Below are positions 52,139 to 60,652 of a stretch of 64,000 nt of DNA, one piece after another; the stretch's first letter is position 1, and each line of letters starts with the position of its first letter. Where the stretch lies: contig NZ_LHVH01000008.1 in assembly GCF_001269885.1 (NCBI RefSeq), positions 52,588-116,587 on the forward strand. Reading direction: 5' to 3'. This DNA comes from Pseudomonas kilonensis (GTDB lineage: Bacteria; Pseudomonadota; Gammaproteobacteria; Pseudomonadales; Pseudomonadaceae). The position numbers and the translations under genes are program-made. Below the pieces are notes generated by a model that was not told where the DNA came from, did no database searches, and saw only the letters and a program-made list of their open reading frames with translations.

Positions 52139-52284
52139 GGTGGCCGGCTCCTCTGAAAGTGGGTTCAGGTTAGCCAGCTCAGTGATGCCCTGTCTGCTGA
52201 TCCAGGGTCGCCCGGTGAATAGGGCGAGGTGCGGAGTTTACTCAGGTTGCCGGACACATTTCCAGTGCCCACTGAGATCAAAAA

Positions 52285-52376
52285 TGTGGGAGCGGGCTTG
52301 CTCGCGAAGGCGGTGTATCAGGCGACATTATCGTTAACTGACCCAGCGCCTTCGCGAGCAAGCCCGCTCCCACATT
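52285..52376. repeat. REP palindrome pair
   Basis: GTGGGAGCGGGCTTGCTCGC and inverted GCGAGCAAGCCCGCTCCCAC. Confidence 0.9.
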
Positions 52377-52391
52377 AGGGGACTGTGGTGG

Positions 52392-53078
52392 TTACCAAGG
52401 GATTGTTTCGCCCCTGTAGTTGACGAAGTGATGCCCGCCCTTGCCGGCGAAGGCATTCACTTGGTCGATCAGCCCGCGAGTGCTGGTCTCGACATCGATG
52501 TCCGCGCCTTCGCCGCCCATGTCGGTCTTCACCCAACCCGGGTGCAGCGACAGCACGGTCAATGTCTGCTCGCCCAGTTGGCTGACAAAACTATTGGTCA
52601 TGGAGTTGAGCGCCGCCTTGCTGGCCTTGTACAGCGCCAGCTCCGGCGCGTCGGGCATGGTCACGCTGCCCAGCACCGAACTCATGAAGGCGAGCACGCC
52701 GCTGCCGTCGCGGATCTGGCCGACAAAGCGTTGGGCCAGGTTGATCGGCGCCACGGCGTTGGTGAAGAACAACTGGCCGACTTCGGCCAGCGTCGCGCCG
52801 CCCGGGTTCTGGTTGTCCGGGCCCTTGACGCCGGCATTGACGAACAGCAGGTCGAAGGTCTCGCCCTTGAGCTGTTGGCTCAGGGCGATGACCGCTTGCT
52901 GGTCGTCCATGTCGAGTTTTTCGATCCGCACCGGGCCCAGCGCCTTCAAAGCCTCTGCGTTCTGCGGGTTGCGCACGGTGGCGGTCACGTTCCAGCCATC
53001 GCTGAGCAGCGTCTTCACCAGACCGAGGCCCAGGCCCCGGGAGGCGCCGATGATCAATGCGTTTCTTGCCGAATTCAT
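52392..53078 (-). CDS. short-chain dehydrogenase/reductase, C-factor-like
   Basis: 228 residues. NAD(P)-binding NALIIGASRGLGLGLVKTLL, FVNAGVKGPDNQNP, catalytic Ser in AFMSSVLGSV and Tyr/Lys in LALYKASKAALNSM, then LHPGWVKTDMGGEGADIDVE. The ATG at 53078 has AAGGA eight bases upstream. Same strand as, and 25 bases after, the MerR regulator gene, so the two are probably one operon. Confidence 0.9.
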   Translation of the reverse strand: MNSARNALIIGASRGLGLGLVKTLLSDGWNVTATVRNPQNAEALKALGPVRIEKLDMDDQQAVIALSQQLKGETFDLLFVNAGVKGPDNQNPGGATLAEVGQLFFTNAVAPINLAQRFVGQIRDGSGVLAFMSSVLGSVTMPDAPELALYKASKAALNSMTNSFVSQLGEQTLTVLSLHPGWVKTDMGGEGADIDVETSTRGLIDQVNAFAGKGGHHFVNYRGETIPW

Positions 53079-53103
53079 GAGAGGCATCCTTGAAAGAAAA
53101 AGG

Positions 53104-53454
53104 TCATGGATTTAATGGACAGCGTTGCCCGAGCCGTTGTTTCAGCTCGTGACGCAACGCATCGAGTTCGGTGATGCGGGTTTCGATCAGGTTCAGTTTG
53201 TCTTGCAGCAATTGCGTCACCGCGCAGTCCGGATCGGGGGCGTTCCACAGGGCGCCAACGCTGGCGCTGATCTCGCCCAGGGTAAAGCCCAGGCGCTGGG
53301 CGGTCTTGATATAGAGCACCAGTTGCACTATGTCGGCGGGGTAGTCGCGATAGCCATTGGCGCTACGCGACGCCGCGATCAGGCCCCGTTGCTCGTAGAA
53401 GCGCAGCGTGTCTCGACTGACGGCACAGGCCTGGGCTAATTCACCGATGCGCAT
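53104..53454 (-). CDS. MerR family transcriptional regulator
   Basis: 116 residues. Winged helix MRIGELAQACAVSRDTLRFY then EQRGLIAASRSANGYRDYPA, and a coiled-coil dimer helix. C-terminal part has only two cysteines (PDPDCAVTQLL and QRCPLNP), spaced unlike known metal sensors, so the inducer is unknown. Start ATG 53454 matches the family; the frame extends upstream. Divergent from a small membrane-protein gene across a MerR-type promoter. Confidence 0.9.
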   Translation of the reverse strand: MRIGELAQACAVSRDTLRFYEQRGLIAASRSANGYRDYPADIVQLVLYIKTAQRLGFTLGEISASVGALWNAPDPDCAVTQLLQDKLNLIETRITELDALRHELKQRLGQRCPLNP

Positions 53455-53472
53455 TGCGGAACTCCAGAGGAC

Positions 53473-53503
53473 TTGACCTTGGAGCATACCCCAGGCTTTA
53501 GCC
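53473..53503 (+). promoter_or_regulatory. candidate MerR-type promoter with 19-base spacer
   Basis: TTGACC at 53473-53478, a 19-base spacer with an imperfect dyad (CTTGGAG / CCCCAGG), then TTAGCC at 53498-53503. It points toward the membrane-protein gene at 53536. Confidence 0.6.
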
Positions 53504-53535
53504 TCTTCGCTCCCCAATTATCTGGAGCAAAGTGT

Positions 53536-53964
53536 ATGTGGACTTCGATGCAATACCGCCGGGTGGTGCTTGGCAGCGCCTGGTACGACCTGATCGTGTC
53601 GGCCGCGCTGGTCACGCCGTGGAGCTTTGCGGCGCTGCATGGTGTGTTGATGAGTTTGACTCAGCTATTCGACCTGCCTGGAGAACTGCCGCCGTTTGCG
53701 CCGGCGCATGTGCTGATGGTGAATCTGCTCGGCTCGATTGTCTGCGTGTGGTCGGTGCTACGGATTCGGGATCCGCAGGCACTGTATGGGCGTTATGACG
53801 CGGTGGGGCGTTTCTTGTTTGCAGCCTGGATGCTGTATGCGCTGCTTCATGGGGCCAGTGCGGTGTTGTGGGTTTTCCTGTTTTTCGAGGTGGTGTGGGG
53901 CTTGGTTCAGGTATTGCCTGTTCGGGACTCATCGCGGGCAAGCCTAGCTCCCACAGATCACTGA
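53536..53964 (+). CDS. small inner-membrane protein, 3' end formed by a REP element
   Basis: 142 residues, four predicted membrane segments (LIVSAALVTPWSFAALHGVL, VLMVNLLGSIVCVWSVL, FLFAAWMLYALLHG, AVLWVFLFFEVVWGLVQVL). GGAG lies eight bases before the ATG at 53536. Family not recognised. The last dozen residues (SSRASLAPTDH) are encoded by the REP at 53930-54014, which supplies the stop codon, so the original C-terminus has been replaced or extended. Probably controlled by the divergent MerR regulator. Confidence 0.75.
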   Translation: MWTSMQYRRVVLGSAWYDLIVSAALVTPWSFAALHGVLMSLTQLFDLPGELPPFAPAHVLMVNLLGSIVCVWSVLRIRDPQALYGRYDAVGRFLFAAWMLYALLHGASAVLWVFLFFEVVWGLVQVLPVRDSSRASLAPTDH

Positions 53965-54014
53965 AAGTCTGTGGGACTCAGGAAAATCTGTGGGAGCAAG
54001 GCTTGCCCGCGATA
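53930..54014. repeat. REP pair in reversed order (composite element, copy 2)
   Basis: Same arrangement as at 50687-50771, including the shared AAAGTCTGTGGGACTCA spacer motif. Its left 35 bases are inside the preceding coding sequence. Confidence 0.85.
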
Positions 54015-54032
54015 GGCGCGCCGCAGTCTATA

Positions 54033-54959
54033 TCAATGCCCCGCCTGCCAAGGTTGCCCCAGGGACACCGGCGCATACAGCCGGGTACGCACGGCATCCC
54101 GGGACAACAGCACCAGCACCACAATGGTCGCGGCATACGGCAGCATTGCCAGCAGACTCGATGGAATCGCCAGGCCCAACCCCTGGGCCACCAGGTGCAG
54201 GATGCTGGCGAGGCCGAACAGGTAGGCGCCCAGCAGCAGGCGCCACACCCGCCAACTGGCGAACACCACCAGCGCCAGGGCGATCCAGCCGCGCCCGGCG
54301 CTCATGTTCTCGGCCCACATCGGCGTGTAGGCCAACGACAGATAGGCGCCGGCCAAGCCGGCCATGGCGCCGCCAAACAATACCGCCAGGGTTCGCACCC
54401 GTAGCACCGGCAGGCCCATGGCGCTGGCGGCATCGGGGTTTTCCCCGACGGCCTGGATGATCAATCCCGCGCGACTTTTCACGATCACCCACGCCACCAG
54501 GGCAAACAGGGCGAAGGACAGGTAAACCAGCAGATCCTGGGCAAACAGCATTCGCCCGATCAATGGAATGTCACTCAAGTAGGGAATCGCCAGCGGCTCG
54601 AACCCGGCCAACGGTTTGCCGACCCAGGCCGCGCCGACAAAGCTCGACAGGCCCACGCCGAAAATCGTCAGCGCCAGCCCGGTGGCCACCTGATTGGCGT
54701 TGAACACCAGCGCCACCAGCGCGAACAACGCCGACAACAGCATGCCGGCAGCCATCGCCAGCAGCACGCCGAGCCAGAGGTTGCCGCTGTTGAACGCGAC
54801 GATAAAACCGATCACCGCACCGAACAGCATCATGCCTTCCTGGCCCAGGTTGAGGACGCCGCTTTTTTCGCAGACCAATTCACCCAAGGCTACCAGCAGC
54901 AATGGCGTACCGCAGCGGACCATGGCGTAGAAAATATTGCTCAACAGGTCGATATCCAT
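54033..54959 (-). CDS. ABC transporter permease (purine/nucleoside type), second subunit
   Basis: 308 residues and about eight to nine membrane helices. PLLLVALGELVCEKSGVLNL then GQEGMMLFGAVIGFIVA is the BPD_transp_2 signature of nucleoside-type permeases (NupQ/YufQ-like). The ATG at 54959 overlaps the preceding permease stop as TGATG; a GTG one codon earlier is possible. Remembered ortholog PA0138. Confidence 0.92.
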   Translation of the reverse strand: MDIDLLSNIFYAMVRCGTPLLLVALGELVCEKSGVLNLGQEGMMLFGAVIGFIVAFNSGNLWLGVLLAMAAGMLLSALFALVALVFNANQVATGLALTIFGVGLSSFVGAAWVGKPLAGFEPLAIPYLSDIPLIGRMLFAQDLLVYLSFALFALVAWVIVKSRAGLIIQAVGENPDAASAMGLPVLRVRTLAVLFGGAMAGLAGAYLSLAYTPMWAENMSAGRGWIALALVVFASWRVWRLLLGAYLFGLASILHLVAQGLGLAIPSSLLAMLPYAATIVVLVLLSRDAVRTRLYAPVSLGQPWQAGH

Positions 54960-56065
54960 CACAGCGCTCCTGCCTGTACGGCGGTGGTTCGGGTACGTCG
55001 GGCCCAGCGCAGGTTGAGGCGTGGCCGGTACAGAATCAGCACGTCGCAGGCCAACAGGAAAAACAGCATCATCCCCTGGAACAGTTGGGTGATTGCCTGG
55101 GGCAGGTTCAACGACATCTGCGCGCTCTCACCGCCGATGTACAGCAGGGCCATCAGCAGGCTGGCAAACAGAATGCCGATGGGATTGAGGCGCCCCAGGA
55201 ACGCCACGGTAATCGCCGCATAGCCGTAGCCCGGCGACACCTGCGGCACCAGTTGGCCGATCGGCCCGGTCACTTCGCAGACGCCGGCCAGCCCGGCCAG
55301 CGCACCGCTGATCAACAACGCCAGCCACACCAGCGGTTTCTGGCGAAAGCCGGCGAAACCGGCGGCGCGGGCGTCGAGACCCAGCACCTTGATCTGAAAG
55401 CCGACGAAGCTTTTCTGCAACAAGACCCACACCGCCACCAGCGCCAGCAGGGCGAAATACAGCCCGGCATGGACCCGGCCATCCTCCAGCAGCAACGGCA
55501 GGCGACTGGCCTCGCCGAACATCGCCGACTCCGGGAAGTTGAACCCCGCCGGGTCTTTCAACGGTCCGTGAACGCAAAACAGCAACAGGTTCAAGGCGAT
55601 GTAATTGAGCATGATGCTGGTGAGGATTTCATTGGCATTGAAGCGCGTGCGCAGCCACGCCGTGAGCCCGGCCCACGCCGCTCCGGCCAAGGTGCCGGTG
55701 AGCAGGATCAGCACCAGTGCCCAGCGACTTTGCAGGCCGATGATGTTCACCGCCAAGGCACTGCCGGCCAGGGCGCCCAGCAGCAGTTGGCCTTCGGCGC
55801 CGATGTTCCAGATCCGCGCCTGATAGGCCACTGCCAGGCCGAGGGCGCACAGCAGGATCGGCAAGGTTTTGACCAGCCATTCGGATACGCCGTACAGGTC
55901 GCTGATCGGGGCGATCAACAAGGTGTACAGCGTTTGCAACGGGTCATGCCCGAGGGCGATAAACAGCAGTGAGCCACAGCCCAGGGTCAACACGGCGGCC
56001 AAGAGCGGCGAGCACCAGAGCATCAGGCGCGATTGCTGGCCGCGAGGTTCGAGAGAAAGCAGCAT
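54959..56065 (-). CDS. ABC transporter permease (purine/nucleoside type), first subunit
   Basis: 368 residues, about ten membrane helices. TLPILLCALGLAVAYQARIW, NIGAEGQLLLGALAGSALAV and NANEILTSIMLNYIALNLLL match the BPD_transp_2 nucleoside permease family (NupP/YufP-like). A GGAG lies ten bases before the ATG at 56065. Eleven bases after the ATPase stop. Confidence 0.92.
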   Translation of the reverse strand: MLLSLEPRGQQSRLMLWCSPLLAAVLTLGCGSLLFIALGHDPLQTLYTLLIAPISDLYGVSEWLVKTLPILLCALGLAVAYQARIWNIGAEGQLLLGALAGSALAVNIIGLQSRWALVLILLTGTLAGAAWAGLTAWLRTRFNANEILTSIMLNYIALNLLLFCVHGPLKDPAGFNFPESAMFGEASRLPLLLEDGRVHAGLYFALLALVAVWVLLQKSFVGFQIKVLGLDARAAGFAGFRQKPLVWLALLISGALAGLAGVCEVTGPIGQLVPQVSPGYGYAAITVAFLGRLNPIGILFASLLMALLYIGGESAQMSLNLPQAITQLFQGMMLFFLLACDVLILYRPRLNLRWARRTRTTAVQAGAL

Positions 56066-56076
56066 GTAGAACTCCG

Positions 56077-57630
56077 TTAAACCGGCGCGCGGGCAGGGGA
56101 TTGAGGGGCGTCGAACTGGCCGGCCATCCAGCCGCCGACGTCACTGAGCCGGGTCTCGACGGTGGGTCTCAAGGCCGACAGACGCCCACCGCACAAGGCA
56201 CCGAGGCGATCGCTGATCTGGAACAGTTCATCGAGGTCTTCGGAGATCACCAGAATCGCCGCGCCTGCATCGCGCAGGGCAATCAGGGCGCGATGGATGG
56301 TCGCCGCCGCGCCGACGTCCACGCCCCAGGTCGGGTGAGCGGCCACCAGCAGCTTCGGCTGTTGGAGTATTTCCCGACCGAGAATGAATTTCTGCAGGTT
56401 GCCTCCCGAGAGGCTGCGCGCCGGGGTTTTGGTGTCGGGTGTCTTCACGCCAAAGCGACGGATGATCTCCTCGGCCAGGTGTTCGACCTTGCTGCGGCGA
56501 ATCAGTCCGTGGCTGACCAGGCCCTGTTGGAAAGCGCTGAGCAAGGCGTTATCCGCCAGACTCAATTGCGGCACGGCGCCATGGCCCAAGCGTTCGGCGG
56601 GGACAAAGGCCAGCCCGAGCCGGCGACGGGCGTCGGGGCGTAGATGAGCCACGGGTTGCCCGTCGAATCGGATCGTTTCGCCTTGCTGGCGGGCAAGCGG
56701 AGTTTCTCCGCTGAGCAACGCCAGCCATTCGTCCTGACCATTACCCGCCACCCCGGCGATGCCGACGATTTCGCCGCTGCAGACCGCAAGGTCAATGTCC
56801 CGCAACGAGCAGCCGAACGGGTCCGGGTTGTGCCAGGACAGCTTGTTGATTTGCAGGAAGGCTTTGTCTGCGCTGACCTTGGGGTAGTCCGTGATCAGTC
56901 CAGCCGCTTCGCCGACCATCAGTTGCGCCAACTCCCTGTCCGAGCAGTGCGCCGGCGTGCAATGCCCCGACACCCGCCCGCCGCGCAGCACCGTGGCGCT
57001 GTGGCACAATGCTCGCACTTCCCCGAGCTTGTGGCTGATAAACAGGATGCTGCAGCCCTCGCTCGCCAGGCGGCGCAGGGTCACGAACAATTCTTCGGCT
57101 TCCGCGGGCGTGAGCACCGAAGTCGGTTCGTCGAGAATCAGCAGGCGAATGTCCTGCATCAGGCAGCGAATGATCTCCACCCGCTGCCGCTCGCCAATCG
57201 ACAGGCTGTGGACCAGCCGCTGCGGTTCCAGCGTCATGCCATAGCGCCGGGAAACCTCGCGGATCCGAGGTTCCAGCTGCGCCGGCGTACCGGCTGCAGC
57301 GCCCATTGCCAGGGCAATGTTTTGCGCAACGGTGAGGGTTTCAAACAGCGAGAAATGCTGGAACACCATGCCGATTCCCAGGCTGCGGGCCTGGGCCGGG
57401 TTGCGCAGGTTGACGCGCTGGCCTTGCCAGATCACTTCACCCGAATCGGCAGGGGTGACGCCGTAGATAATTTTCATCAGGGTACTTTTTCCCGCACCGT
57501 TTTCCCCGAGCAGGGCGTGGATCTCGCCGGGTTGGATGCTCAGGTCGATGGCGTCGTTGGCCAGGCAACCGGGGTAGCGTTTGCTGATGTTGCGCAATTG
57601 CAGGCGCGCGATTGAGTCGGGGTTGGACAT
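56077..57630 (-). CDS. ABC transporter ATP-binding protein (duplicated domain, purine/nucleoside type)
   Basis: 517 residues: two ABC domains in tandem. The first has Walker A LLGENGAGKSTLMKIIYG, signature LSIGERQRVEIIRCL and Walker B LLILDEPTSVLTP. The second has a degenerate Walker A (GVAGNGQDEW) and signature RSLSGGNLQKFILGREIL, as usual in the sugar/nucleoside RbsA-like group. With the two permeases and the distant BMP binding protein it should form a purine or nucleoside importer (PA0136-0138 in P. aeruginosa, recalled). Confidence 0.93.
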   Translation of the reverse strand: MSNPDSIARLQLRNISKRYPGCLANDAIDLSIQPGEIHALLGENGAGKSTLMKIIYGVTPADSGEVIWQGQRVNLRNPAQARSLGIGMVFQHFSLFETLTVAQNIALAMGAAAGTPAQLEPRIREVSRRYGMTLEPQRLVHSLSIGERQRVEIIRCLMQDIRLLILDEPTSVLTPAEAEELFVTLRRLASEGCSILFISHKLGEVRALCHSATVLRGGRVSGHCTPAHCSDRELAQLMVGEAAGLITDYPKVSADKAFLQINKLSWHNPDPFGCSLRDIDLAVCSGEIVGIAGVAGNGQDEWLALLSGETPLARQQGETIRFDGQPVAHLRPDARRRLGLAFVPAERLGHGAVPQLSLADNALLSAFQQGLVSHGLIRRSKVEHLAEEIIRRFGVKTPDTKTPARSLSGGNLQKFILGREILQQPKLLVAAHPTWGVDVGAAATIHRALIALRDAGAAILVISEDLDELFQISDRLGALCGGRLSALRPTVETRLSDVGGWMAGQFDAPQSPARAPV

Positions 57631-58164
57631 GACAGGCTCGGGCCGATGGACAGGAATGCCTGTGGATAAAGCAATTTCCTGGCCATCAGGTCAGGAAATC
57701 ACCTTGATCCCGCCGCCAAGGCCTTCTACGTGTGGCCCGGACGCCTGTCCAAGGGAAAATCTGCACCGGCTTGGCGCACGAGGATTGGGTGCAGGCACCG
57801 GTTTGCCCTGAAATGGGTGGTTAAAAATTGAGCAAGCGGCTGCGAGCCATGCCCTTCTTGGGGTGGCAGGAGCCATGAACGGGTTATCCACAGGTTGCTC
57901 CACAGTTATTGTGCGCAAGCCGGAAACTCGGGCATAAGCACTGCGAGGCTTTCTTCTAAAGGTGATAAACCGCTGCAAGCACTTGTTTTGTGGATAAATT
58001 TGTCGGTTCGGCGGGACTTTGGCTGAAAAATGAGCAACCCTCTCAAACCCGCATGACAGAAGGGTTACAGAGGGATGTGCTCAGGTTATCCACAGTCGGG
58101 TGCACAGTGGATGTGGGCAAGTTGAACGATTGCGAGGCGCCCTGAAAGGTTGCAGCCTTTGAAC
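57631..58164. other. 534-base intergenic region with a cluster of DnaA boxes
   Basis: No gene seen. Four exact matches to the DnaA box TTATCCACA: 57661-57669 (minus), 57884-57892 (plus), 57989-57997 (minus) and 58086-58094 (plus). The region also must contain the promoter of the ABC operon. No AT-rich unwinding element typical of an origin is visible; the DNA between the boxes is only modestly AT-rich. Confidence 0.8.
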
Positions 58165-58746
58165 TCAGCGCCCTAACCGAATCCGTCCACGGCTCAGGTC
58201 GGCCAGTTGCGTTTGCAATGTTTCGATCTGCGCTTCACCCACGGCCAACTGCAGGTCTACGCCATTGGCCGTAAAGCGTTCTTCATTGACCAGCCCGCCG
58301 CATTCGGCGACGCGCAGTTTCACCAAGGGCAGTTCGGCGAACCCGCAGCTACAGTGCAAGGGCACGCGGCTGATCAATTCGATTTTCTCGGCGTTTTGCA
58401 GGCATTTGTTCGCGCCGCCGCCATAAGCCCGGGCCAGCCCGCCCGTGCCCAGTTGAATCCCGCCGTACCAGCGGATCACCAGCACTGCGACCTGATCGCA
58501 AGCCTGTGCTTCGATCGCGGCCAGGATTGGCCGCCCGGCGGTGCCGCCCGGCTCGCCATCGTCGTTGCTGCGGTATTGGTCGCCGAGTTTCCAGGCCCAG
58601 CAATTGTGCGTGGCATTCAGGTCACTGTGCTGCTCGATAAAGGCCTGGGCGTCGGCGGGGCTGGTGATGGGCGCGGCGAGCGTAATGAAACGGCTTTTGC
58701 GAATTTCTTCGCGGTATTCGCAAAAGCCGGCAAGGGTAAAGGTCAT
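58165..58746 (-). CDS. YigZ/IMPACT family protein
   Basis: 193 residues. The N-terminal UPF0029 domain has IRKSRFITLAAPITSPADAQ, ATHNCWAWKLGDQYRSNDDG, EPGGTAGRPILAAIEA and VIRWYGGIQLGTGGLARAYG; the C-terminal ~70 residues form the smaller DUF1949 ferredoxin-like domain. Related to the eukaryotic IMPACT translation regulator; bacterial role unclear. Separated by seven bases from the TetR gene on the same strand. Confidence 0.93.
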   Translation of the reverse strand: MTFTLAGFCEYREEIRKSRFITLAAPITSPADAQAFIEQHSDLNATHNCWAWKLGDQYRSNDDGEPGGTAGRPILAAIEAQACDQVAVLVIRWYGGIQLGTGGLARAYGGGANKCLQNAEKIELISRVPLHCSCGFAELPLVKLRVAECGGLVNEERFTANGVDLQLAVGEAQIETLQTQLADLSRGRIRLGR

Positions 58747-58753
58747 GGCGATC

Positions 58754-59404
58754 TTAGAGGGCAGGTGTCAGGCCGCAGCCCTTGAGAATGATGCGGATCA
58801 GGTTGTCGCCAGCCTCGACCATGTCTTGCTTGGTCAACTTGCTGCGCCCGGTCACGCGACAGATCTGGGTGGCGAAGTCGGCGTAATGCTGGGTGCTGCC
58901 CCACAGCAGGAAAATCAGGTGCACCGGGTCGATCGGGTCCATCTTGCCGGCATCGATCCAGGCCTGGAATACGGCCGCCCGACCATTGAACCAGGCGCGA
59001 TAATCCTGGTTGAAATATTCGCTCAGGCATTCGCCACCGCTGATCACTTCCATGGCAAACAATCGCGAGGCCTGGGGTTGGCGACGAGAGAACTCCATTT
59101 TGGCGCGGATATAGCGGGTCAAGGCTTCGGCGGGATCATCCTCGGCTGTGAGGGTATTGAAGGTGCTGTCCCACAATTCGATGATGTTGCTCAGCACCGC
59201 CACGTACAAGCCGAGCTTGTTGGTGAAGTAGTAATGAAGGTTCGCCTTGGGCAGCCCGGCCTTGAGGGCGATGGCATTCATGCTGGTGCCTTTGAACCCG
59301 TGACGGGCGAACTCATCTTCGGCAGCCTTGAGGATCGTCTCTTCATTCTTTTGACGAATGCGACTGGTGGGCTTGCCACCGTGGGCAGGGACTTCAAAGG
59401 TCAT
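58754..59404 (-). CDS. TetR family transcriptional regulator, RutR-like
   Basis: 216 residues from ATG 59404. DNA-binding domain RQKNEETILKAAEDEFARHG then FKGTSMNAIALKAGLPKANL and HYYFTNKLGLYVAVL; the C-terminal part matches the TetR_C_13-like group that includes the pyrimidine regulator RutR (FAMEVISGGECLSEYFNQDY). Placed between purine transport and beta-alanine catabolism genes, so a nucleobase-linked effector is plausible but unproven. Confidence 0.9.
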   Translation of the reverse strand: MTFEVPAHGGKPTSRIRQKNEETILKAAEDEFARHGFKGTSMNAIALKAGLPKANLHYYFTNKLGLYVAVLSNIIELWDSTFNTLTAEDDPAEALTRYIRAKMEFSRRQPQASRLFAMEVISGGECLSEYFNQDYRAWFNGRAAVFQAWIDAGKMDPIDPVHLIFLLWGSTQHYADFATQICRVTGRSKLTKQDMVEAGDNLIRIILKGCGLTPAL

Positions 59405-59515
59405 GGGCGTTTCCGGGCTGGGTCTGTGGGCAAGCAAATGCGTTGATAGCGCACCGGCATCAATCCGACAAGTGCCATCACACTAAAAGCCTCTCGATGG
59501 CGATCCTCTGCCCCT

Positions 59516-59607
59516 TGTGGGAGCGGGCTTGCTCGCGAAAGCGGAGGGTCATTCAATATAGGTGTCGCCTGATACACCGCCTTCGCGAGCAAGCCCGCTC
59601 CCACAGG
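59516..59607. repeat. REP palindrome pair
   Basis: GTGGGAGCGGGCTTGCTCGC and inverted GCGAGCAAGCCCGCTCCCAC; ends three bases before the bauR stop codon. Confidence 0.9.
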
Positions 59608-59609
59608 GG

Positions 59610-60530
59610 TTAACGGGTGGCCGCCAGGCTTTCGAGAAAGCTCTCCAGCACCAAGTGAGGCCGGCGGCCCTTGCGCGTGACCGACGCCAGGCTCAGGTCA
59701 TAGAACCGTACCGCCGGTTTCAAGGCTCGCAGCCGACCTTGCTGGACCCAGAGGCTGGCGTAGTGATCGGGCAGGTAACCGATGTAGCGCCCGGTGAGAA
59801 TGAGGAACGCCATGCCTTCGCGGTCCGATGCACTCGCGGTGCAATTGAGCGCCTGGTAATGGGCCTGTATTTCGGCTGGCAGGCGGAAGGTCGGCGCGAT
59901 GGCGTCCTGGCTGTTGAGGCGAGCGTCCTCAAGTTGCTGGTCATCGACATAAAACAGCGGATGCCCGACCGCGCAGTACAGCAGCGATCGTTCACTGTAC
60001 AGCGGTTGATATTCCAGCCCGGACAGGGCGCTGGCCTGGGGAACTACGCCAACATGCAAGCGCCCGTCGAGCACGCCTTGCTCGACTTCGTTGGGGGCGA
60101 TCATGCGAATCTGGATCTGCACGTCGGGCCCGCGCTCTTTCAATTGCGCCAAGGCATGGGTGATGCGCATGTGGGGCAGGGTGACCAGGTTGTCGGTCAG
60201 GCCGATGGTCAATTCACCGCGCAAATGCTGGTGCAGGCCGTTGACCTCGGTGCGAAAGCTTTCCAGTGCGCTCAATAACTGCAACGCCGATTGGTACACC
60301 TCGCGACCTTCCTCGGTCAGGGAAAACCCCGCGCGCCCACGCTGGCACAGACGCAAGCCGAGGCGTTGTTCGAGGTCGCTCATCTGCTGGCTGATGGCCG
60401 AGCGACCGATGCCCAGCACGGTTTCAGCGGCGGAAAATCCACCACATTCCACTACGCTGCGGAAAATGCGCAGCAGGCGAATATCAAAGTCGCTGACCTG
60501 GGCCAGTGGATCGGGACGACGAACGCTCAT
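59610..60530 (-). CDS. bauR: LysR family regulator of beta-alanine catabolism
   Basis: 306 residues. N-terminal LysR helix-turn-helix: DFDIRLLRIFRSVVECGGFS then AAETVLGIGRSAISQQMSDL and EQRLGLRLCQRGRAGF. Divergent from bauA, the arrangement described for BauR (PA0133) in P. aeruginosa, which activates bauABCD with beta-alanine or putrescine-derived signals. The 122-base divergent region holds a short direct repeat. Confidence 0.88.
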   Translation of the reverse strand: MSVRRPDPLAQVSDFDIRLLRIFRSVVECGGFSAAETVLGIGRSAISQQMSDLEQRLGLRLCQRGRAGFSLTEEGREVYQSALQLLSALESFRTEVNGLHQHLRGELTIGLTDNLVTLPHMRITHALAQLKERGPDVQIQIRMIAPNEVEQGVLDGRLHVGVVPQASALSGLEYQPLYSERSLLYCAVGHPLFYVDDQQLEDARLNSQDAIAPTFRLPAEIQAHYQALNCTASASDREGMAFLILTGRYIGYLPDHYASLWVQQGRLRALKPAVRFYDLSLASVTRKGRRPHLVLESFLESLAATR

Positions 60531-60540
60531 AGTTTAGTGA

Positions 60541-60580
60541 TCCACCGACTGAAGGTTACAAAAGTTGGATTTCACCGACT
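60541..60580. promoter_or_regulatory. direct repeat in the bauR-bauA divergent region
   Basis: TCCACCGACT at 60541-60550 and TTCACCGACT at 60571-60580, exactly 30 bases apart (about three helical turns), each matching in nine of ten positions. Candidate BauR binding half-sites. Confidence 0.45.
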
Positions 60581-60652
60581 TTATCGCCGTGGCAACTTAG
60601 CTGCAAGAACGCCTTTCGATCCCTGTCGCTTATGACCTGCGAGGTTTTGTCG

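Noticed and set aside
57631..58164. Replication origin (oriC) at the DnaA-box cluster
   Set aside because: No dnaA, dnaN or rpmH nearby and no clear AT-rich unwinding element; a titration or regulatory role is more likely.
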